A stretch of 20,169 nt of DNA from JBOFHT01 sp051649785 (GTDB lineage Archaea > Methanobacteriota > Methanobacteria > Methanobacteriales > Methanobacteriaceae): assembly GCA_051649785.1 (NCBI GenBank), contig JBOFHT010000077.1:1-20169 (forward strand), given 5' to 3'. A model generated the notes under the pieces. That model saw only the letters and a list, made by a program, of their open reading frames with translations, was not told the origin of the DNA and searched no databases. Each line of letters opens with the position of its first letter. Within the stretch, counting starts at the first letter, position 1. This document shows, piece by piece, positions 15,777 to 20,169 of the stretch. The translations under genes and the position numbers were made by a program.

Positions 15777-16016
15777 TTAATCTTCACCAATGTCTTTGGT
15801 ATTAGTGTCGCAATCATTATCATCAGATACAGTAATAGCTTGATCAGGACATATTATCTCACATATATGACATTTAGTACATTCTTCTTCATTTTCAACA
15901 ACAGGGAGATAAATGTTTTTTTTGTTAGATACATTAGACTTCCCATAAACTTCTTTAGGGCATGATATTATACACAAATCACATCCTTTACACAAATCAG
16001 CATCTATTTTAATCAT
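15777..16016 (-). CDS. korD: 2-oxoglutarate:ferredoxin oxidoreductase delta subunit KorD (2x[4Fe-4S] ferredoxin)
   Basis: Small electron-transfer subunit of the Kor complex. The 79-residue product has two complete 4Fe-4S motifs: CKGCDLCIISCP (Cys9, 12, 15, 19) and CTKCHICEIICP (Cys46, 49, 52, 56), joined by a loop of about 26 residues. The acidic Asn/Asp-rich tail (SDDNDCDTNTKDIGED) goes beyond the ferredoxin fold. It is the first gene of the operon; the SD is weak (AAAAGGACTAAAAAG). The other Kor genes follow on the same strand. Confidence 0.95.
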   Translation of the reverse strand: MIKIDADLCKGCDLCIISCPKEVYGKSNVSNKKNIYLPVVENEEECTKCHICEIICPDQAITVSDDNDCDTNTKDIGED

Positions 16017-16130
16017 ATGAATCTTTTTAGTCCTTTTTATTTTTTATTAATTTATTAGTTATTGGAATTATTAGAATTAATTATTTCTAGCTAGTTATTG
16101 CTTACTAGTTTTGATGAACATTTCATAACA

Positions 16131-16141
16131 ATATAAATATA
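16131..16141 (-). promoter_or_regulatory. Candidate TATA box of the kor-sucC operon
   Basis: Minus-strand TATATTTATAT, about 115-125 bases ahead of the korD ATG. Transcription would start near 16107, leaving a leader of about 90 bases. Other AT-rich candidates exist in the same region. Confidence 0.35.
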
Positions 16142-16436
16142 TCAATTTATGAGTTTAAATATATTACTAAAATTAATCATTGAAAAAGAAGAATCTACAT
16201 CTAATTAATATTAAATAATAATAAATAGTTGTAGTCATAGCTGGGACTATCAAAATGTTAATTGGTAATTTATTTAAAAAAATTTGTGTTTTATATACAG
16301 AATTTACTTTTAAGTTAAATTTAGTTTTTAAATAAAATTCTATTTTTTAAATCATTATATTTAAATACCTTAAAATATATAATAAAATATTATCAAAATT
16401 ATTTCAGTATAAAGAAATTTTTTAGATTTTTAAGAA

Positions 16437-16576
16437 TTTTTTCATTATAAAAAAGTTAATATAAATACTTATAAAAATTTTTCAGCATATAGAAATACTT
16501 AAATATTTATAGTATTTTTTTCATTACAAAAAAGTTAATATAAATACTAATGAAAATTTTTTCACTATATCGAAAT
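16437..16576 (+). repeat. ~60-nt direct repeats carrying TATA boxes upstream of the ATPase gene
   Basis: Copies at 16437-16496 and 16516-16576 start TTTTTTCATTA and share an uninterrupted 21-base block that contains TTAATATAAATAC. The TATA-like cores are at 16456-16468 and 16535-16547, 79 bases apart. A third, partial copy of the right half (AAAATTATTTCAGTATAAAG) lies at 16395-16418, again about 79 bases away. The promoter has evidently been duplicated in tandem. Confidence 0.75.
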
Positions 16577-16584
16577 TAAAAATC

Positions 16585-16608
16585 ATGCCTAAGGAATTTT
16601 TAAAATGA
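16585..16608 (+). CDS. Seven-codon upstream frame overlapping the ATPase start
   Basis: ATG CCT AAG GAA TTT TTA AAA TGA encodes MPKEFLK; its TGA overlaps the ATPase ATG as ATGA. It contains the AAGGA that would serve as SD of the ATPase. If translated, it would couple to the ATPase; it may equally be chance. Confidence 0.2.
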   Translation: MPKEFLK

Positions 16609-17837
16609 TTAAAAGAGAGATGTATCTAAATATAATTGAACCATATATTGATAAAAACATAGTTAAAGTTATAAGCGGAATTAGGCGTTGTGGGAAGTCG
16701 ACAATATTACTCCAGATTATTGATAAATTAAAGCAAAATGGAGTAAAAGAAAAAAATATAATTCTAATAAACTTTGAGTTAAAAGAATACTTTAATATAA
16801 AAAACATCCAACAATTAGATAACTTAATCGAAAAATTAATCAACCCCACAGGCAAAAATTACTTATTTTTTGATGAAATACAAGAGATTGAAAATTGGGA
16901 AAAACTTATTAACTCATATTTAGCAGAAAAAAAGTATGATATATTCATTACAGGTTCAAATGCTAAACTTCTATCAGGAGAATTAGCTACTTATTTAACA
17001 GGGCGTTACATAGAAATAAAAATTTATCCATTTTCATTTTTAGAATTTATAGATTATAAAAAGTCCAATAAGAATAATGGGAATAATAGGAATAATAAGA
17101 ATCATGAAAAATTTAGTGACAAAGAAATGTTTATTGAATATCTTAAGTATGGAGGAATGCCACAGATATTAGAATTTAAAACAAATGAAAAAATCCAATA
17201 TTTAACTGACCTTTATAATTCAATATTTCTTAAAGATATAATTAAAAGAAATGAAATTAGAGATGTAGAATTATTAGAGAGAATATTAATTTTTATAATG
17301 GCTAATATAGGACAATTATTCTCTGCAAATAGTATTGTAAAATACCTAAAAAAAGATAGAATAAGCGTATCAGTAAACACCATATATAATTATTTATCAT
17401 ATATAGAAGAAGCTTGTTTAGTTAACAAAGTGAAAAGAGAAGATTTAGTTAGTAAAAAAATCTTAAATCACAGCGAAAAATTTTATTTAACAGACTTAGG
17501 ATTTAGACAAGCAGTTTATGGAAATAATGAGAAAGATATTGGTCAATCAATAGAAAATATTGTATACACGGAATTACTTAGAAGAGGATATAATATAAGA
17601 ATTGGTAAATTTAAAGAAAAAGAAGTTGATTTTGTTTGTAAAAAAGCAGATGAAACAATATATATCCAAGTTTCATATATTCTAGCAGATGAAAGTACTG
17701 TAAAACGAGAATTCGAATCATTACTTAAGATTCAAGATAATTATCCAAAATATGTAATAACTATGGATGAATTTGACTTTTCAAGAGATGGGATAAAGCA
17801 TATAAATTTAATTGATTTTTTAAAAGGAAATATTTAA
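16605..17837 (+). CDS. AAA-family ATPase with DUF4143 C-terminal domain
   Basis: Member of the widespread archaeal and bacterial ATPase family often annotated as ATP-binding protein DUF4143; cellular role unknown. Order in 410 residues: Walker A SGIRRCGKST (24-33), Walker B YLFFDEIQ (86-93) and sensor FITGSNAKLL (114-123) in the AAA domain; a connecting region with an Asn-rich insert (KKSNKNNGNNRNNKN, about 152-166); then the DUF4143 part with a winged-helix-like segment (FSANSIVKYLKK, VSVNTIYNYLSYIEEACLV) and a PD-(D/E)XK-like end with EVDFV (Asp362) and IYIQVSY, where the usual lysine is replaced by serine (Ser377), arguing against nuclease activity. AAGGA precedes the ATG. Not obviously linked in function to its neighbours. 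Confidence 0.92.
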   Translation: MIKREMYLNIIEPYIDKNIVKVISGIRRCGKSTILLQIIDKLKQNGVKEKNIILINFELKEYFNIKNIQQLDNLIEKLINPTGKNYLFFDEIQEIENWEKLINSYLAEKKYDIFITGSNAKLLSGELATYLTGRYIEIKIYPFSFLEFIDYKKSNKNNGNNRNNKNHEKFSDKEMFIEYLKYGGMPQILEFKTNEKIQYLTDLYNSIFLKDIIKRNEIRDVELLERILIFIMANIGQLFSANSIVKYLKKDRISVSVNTIYNYLSYIEEACLVNKVKREDLVSKKILNHSEKFYLTDLGFRQAVYGNNEKDIGQSIENIVYTELLRRGYNIRIGKFKEKEVDFVCKKADETIYIQVSYILADESTVKREFESLLKIQDNYPKYVITMDEFDFSRDGIKHINLIDFLKGNI

Positions 17838-17942
17838 AAAACAACTAAGAAATTGACAGCCCTCATATTAATATTAATAACTATAAATATTATGTTAAAT
17901 ATAAATATTTAAGTAAAAGTACTATTAGAATTTAAGTAAAAA

Positions 17943-17990
17943 GTAATTAGTAATTGCAATACAAATACTAGAAATAGTATAACTAATTAC
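17943..17990. other. Nested inverted repeats between the ATPase gene and rnz
   Basis: Outer arms GTAATTAG (17943-17950) and CTAATTAC (17983-17990) enclose an inner hairpin ATACTA-GAAA-TAGTAT (17965-17980). It could be a transcript-end structure of the ATPase gene or a regulatory site of rnz. The rest of 17838-18136 shows no gene. Confidence 0.35.
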
Positions 17991-18136
17991 AATAATAACA
18001 TTAACAATTCTAGTAATGGCAATTATATTAATTGGTAATTATATTGATAATAATAAAAATACTACAATAAATCATATAAATCTATAAAATAACACCATTA
18101 TAATAATAATTAATAAATAATAAATAACGTGATTAT

Positions 18137-19237
18137 ATGGAAATTAGCTTTTTAGGAACATCTTCGGCAATGCCTACACAATTCAGAAATCATCCTGCTA
18201 TTGCATTAAAGGCATTTGGAGAAGTTATGTTATTTGATTGTGGAGAATCAACACAAAAACAGCTTTTATTAGCTAAAATAAGCCCTATGAAAATTTCTAA
18301 AATATTTATAAGTCATCTTCATGGGGATCATATTTTAGGATTACCTGGCCTTATACAATCTATGGGTTTTAGAGGAAGAGAAGAACCACTTGATATTTAC
18401 GGCCCAAATGGAACTGGGAAAGTTTTTAAGGCAATTATGGAATTAGCTAGCTCTAATGTTCAATTTCAAATTAATATAAATGAAATTAATATAAATGACG
18501 GATATAATAGTAGCAGTAATAATAATAATAATACCCATTCCAATAATGTTAATAGCAATACTACTACTACTAATAGCAGTAATACTAGTAACAACAATAA
18601 AAGGAATACAAAAGCTCTAGAAAACTATGAACCTGATATTAATAGATTAAGTAGCTTTACATTAATTGAAAATGATGAATATATAGTAAAATACTGTAAG
18701 GGACAACATAATATAATTAATTTAGCTTTTTCAATTGAAGAAAAAAAGAAACCAAGGTTTTTGAGAGATAAAGCAATTGAGCTTGGAGTTAAACCTGGTC
18801 CAGATTTTGGGAGATTGCATAATGGCCAGTGTGTAACAGTTGGAGATGAAGTCATTGAACCACACCAAGTTCTTGGAGAAGATAGAACTGGGATAAAAAT
18901 TGTTTATTCTGGAGATACAACCCCAAATTCAAATGTTATTGATTTATCTCAAAATTGTGATATTCTTATTCATGAATCAACATTTAATGAATCAGATAGG
19001 GATAAAGCTATTGAAAATCAACATTCTACAGCAAAAGATGCCGCACAAGTAGCTAAGCTAGCTAATGCATCAAGCTTAATAATTACCCATATTAGTACAC
19101 GATATATAGATTCTAAAGAACTAGAAAAAGAAGCTAAGGAAATATTTCCAAAAACAGTAGCTGCATATGACTTAATGGCTATTGAACTTAAAAAGAATAG
19201 CGAAACTAATAAAGTTGAAATAAAAAAAATAAATTAA
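18137..19237 (+). CDS. rnz: Ribonuclease Z (tRNA 3'-end endonuclease)
   Basis: Zinc-dependent metallo-beta-lactamase-fold endonuclease that removes the 3' trailer of tRNA precursors, needed here because none of the five tRNA genes encodes CCA. Zinc ligands: SHLHGDH (His60, His62, Asp64, His65), His191, YSGDT (Asp260) and ITHIS (His318). The exosite region reads FLRDKAIELGVKPGPDFGRLHNG. At 366 residues it is about 60 longer than usual; the excess is mainly an Asn/Ser/Thr-rich insert at about 118-165 between two strands, encoded by AAT/ACT-type triplet repeats. The ATG has a GTGATTAT leader. MscS gene follows after 51 bases, probably co-transcribed. Confidence 0.97.
   Translation: MEISFLGTSSAMPTQFRNHPAIALKAFGEVMLFDCGESTQKQLLLAKISPMKISKIFISHLHGDHILGLPGLIQSMGFRGREEPLDIYGPNGTGKVFKAIMELASSNVQFQININEININDGYNSSSNNNNNTHSNNVNSNTTTTNSSNTSNNNKRNTKALENYEPDINRLSSFTLIENDEYIVKYCKGQHNIINLAFSIEEKKKPRFLRDKAIELGVKPGPDFGRLHNGQCVTVGDEVIEPHQVLGEDRTGIKIVYSGDTTPNSNVIDLSQNCDILIHESTFNESDRDKAIENQHSTAKDAAQVAKLANASSLIITHISTRYIDSKELEKEAKEIFPKTVAAYDLMAIELKKNSETNKVEIKKIN
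18499..18610 (+). repeat. Triplet-repeat tract encoding the Asn-rich insert of RNase Z
   Basis: Runs of AAT and ACT/AGC/AGT codons give SSSNNNNN, NTTTTNSSNTSNNN. The tract keeps the frame, so length changes in multiples of three are tolerated. Confidence 0.75.
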
Positions 19238-19288
19238 AGTTAAAAAGAAACTAAATAAATAGCTTAAAAAATTTGAAAAAGTGAAATT

Positions 19289-20050
19289 ATGATAGATATA
19301 CTAGAATCATATATTACTCCAATAATCTATTCTATTTTAACATTAATTATAGCTAGGGCTTTAGTTTTTATTTTCAATAATATTTTTAAACGTTCTATTA
19401 AAAATCTTAATTTAGATCCCACAATAATCCATTTAGTAACAGATACTGTAAAATATATTATTTATATATTAGCTATTGTAATGGTACTAGAACTATTTGG
19501 GGTTAATGTTTCAGGGTTAGTAGTTAGTTTAGGAATTGTAGGTATTGCTATTGGGTTTGCAAGTAGAGATATTCTCTCGAATTTTATTTCAGGAATATTT
19601 GTAATTTCAGATAAAACAGTTAAAGTTGGAGAAGTTATTAAAGTAAATGATTATAAAGGAAAAGTTATTAAAGTAGGCCTTAGAACAACCACAATAATTA
19701 CAGAATCAAATAAAACAGTAACCATTCCAAACTCAGTTCTTTCAAAAACCCCTTATATTAATTATACTTATAGAAATTGTGCAGAAGTTGATTTCGATGG
19801 ATTTCCAGTTAAATTAGAGTTTACAGTTCCAACAACAACAAATATTGATTTATTTAGAGAAAATTCTTTAAAAGGATTATCAGCTATGGGTTGGTCACTA
19901 AAAAATCCAGGAATTACTATTAATATTGTTAATATAGATAGTGAAGGCATTAACCTTAGAGTTACAGCTTGGACAGAAAATTATAGTAAAACTAAAAAGT
20001 ATAGAAATGAAATGGCTGAAATTATAAGGAAAAATATTGTTGAAACTTAG
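19289..20050 (+). CDS. mscS: Small-conductance mechanosensitive channel, MscS family
   Basis: Tension-gated membrane channel that releases solutes on osmotic downshift. The 253 residues include three hydrophobic segments (about 10-30, 52-70 and 74-105). The third is the pore helix pattern GLVVSLGIVGIAIGFASRDILSNFISGIF, rich in alternating Gly and Ala. The cytoplasmic beta domain follows with VKVGEVIKVNDYKGKVIKVGLRTTTIITESNKTVTIPNS, the family signature, and an alpha/beta C-terminal domain. Slightly shorter than the 286-residue E. coli protein, but complete. The ATG follows GTGAAATT. It lies 51 bases behind rnz and probably shares its transcript. Confidence 0.95.
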   Translation: MIDILESYITPIIYSILTLIIARALVFIFNNIFKRSIKNLNLDPTIIHLVTDTVKYIIYILAIVMVLELFGVNVSGLVVSLGIVGIAIGFASRDILSNFISGIFVISDKTVKVGEVIKVNDYKGKVIKVGLRTTTIITESNKTVTIPNSVLSKTPYINYTYRNCAEVDFDGFPVKLEFTVPTTTNIDLFRENSLKGLSAMGWSLKNPGITINIVNIDSEGINLRVTAWTENYSKTKKYRNEMAEIIRKNIVET

Positions 20051-20076
20051 TACAAATCAACTTTGACAAATATAAT

Positions 20077-20096
20077 CCAATTATAAATTGGAGGTG
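20077..20096 (+). promoter_or_regulatory. SD of the right-edge gene overlapped by a small hairpin
   Basis: CCAATT-ATA-AATTGG (20077-20091) is a perfect inverted repeat whose right arm shares its GG with the strong SD GGAGGTG (20090-20096). Pairing would partly cover the ribosome site. Confidence 0.5.
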
Positions 20097-20101
20097 TAAA
20101 T

Positions 20102-20169
20102 TTGAATAAAATAATTAATAATGATAATGAGATTAATAAGAATAATAAAAGTACTAAGAGTAATAATAG
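20102..20169 (+). CDS. Start of a further gene, cut by the window edge
   Basis: A TTG placed five bases behind GGAGGTG opens a frame that runs to the edge: MNKIINNDNEINKNNKSTKSNN. Only this Asn/Lys-rich N-terminus is visible, so the product cannot be named. The strong SD and the open frame support a real gene; the N-terminal composition resembles the Asn-rich leaders of ThiE and KorB here. Same strand as mscS, 51 bases after it, so it may belong to the same transcript. Confidence 0.65.
   Translation, partial: MNKIINNDNEINKNNKSTKSNN

Larger units (their letters stand above)
16017..16604. other. Divergent intergenic region between korD and the ATPase gene
   Basis: No protein gene beyond a seven-codon upstream frame at 16585-16608. 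The left half has the kor promoter; the right half has the tandem promoter-bearing repeats described separately. A short inverted repeat, TAGTC/GACTA, lies at about 16235-16252. Confidence 0.55.

Noticed and set aside
11817..16016. A novel system in the kor-sucC cluster
   Set aside because: Gene content and order match the known methanogen 2-oxoglutarate oxidoreductase operon; only the repeat spacer between korB and korC is unusual.

Overview
The window looks like a chromosomal segment of a very AT-rich hydrogenotrophic methanogen of the order Methanobacteriales, most likely a Methanobrevibacter. The evidence is archaeal gene families (RNA polymerase subunit H, archaeal phosphoglycerate kinase and triosephosphate isomerase, the archaeal wyosine enzyme Twy1), tRNA genes without encoded CCA, a C1-G72 tRNA-Tyr, the methanogen arrangement of 2-oxoglutarate:ferredoxin oxidoreductase genes beside sucC, TATA-box promoters, and Shine-Dalgarno (SD) sites followed by ATG or TTG. 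About 30% of the window is extremely AT-rich non-coding DNA. The species cannot be fixed from sequence alone.

Layout. 1-647: non-coding. 648-2142: rpoH and five single tRNA genes (Lys, Asp, Tyr, Pro, Thr), all on the minus strand and separated by long AT-rich spacers. 2466-4162: thiM and thiE, plus strand, thiamine thiazole salvage and coupling. 4301-6582: tpiA then pgk, minus strand, lower glycolysis/gluconeogenesis. 7076-7711 (perhaps to 7738): an exported transglutaminase-like cysteine protein, minus strand. 7742-8955: a 1.2-kb gap with stem-loops and a repetitive coding relic. 8956-9876: twy1, plus strand. 9979-11443: two tandem paralogous membrane-anchored proteins, minus strand; the downstream copy is broken by a frameshift. 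11817-16016: korD-korA-korB-korC-sucC operon, minus strand. 16605-17837: AAA ATPase with DUF4143, plus strand. 18137-20050: RNase Z and an MscS channel, plus strand, followed by the first codons of a further gene at the right edge.

How genes work together. KorABCD makes or uses 2-oxoglutarate from succinyl-CoA with ferredoxin, and SucC is one half of succinyl-CoA synthetase, so this operon covers the end of the reductive branch of the incomplete TCA cycle. TpiA and Pgk act in consecutive triose-phosphate chemistry. ThiM and ThiE produce thiamine phosphate, whose diphosphate is the cofactor of KorAB. RNase Z, Twy1 and the tRNA genes share tRNA maturation but are not co-transcribed.

No defence system, CRISPR-Cas locus, integrase or transposase was recognised. 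The most notable signals are: a 5-bp tandem duplication that frameshifts one of two paralogous surface-type proteins; recent, patchy identity between those paralogs; a pair of 29-nt direct repeats around a GC-rich 35-nt insert between tpiA and pgk; a 107-bp element with inverted ends; tandem repeats placed at promoters or inside an operon (pgk, kor, ATPase); Asn-rich expansions in several conserved enzymes; and an apparent ATT start codon.
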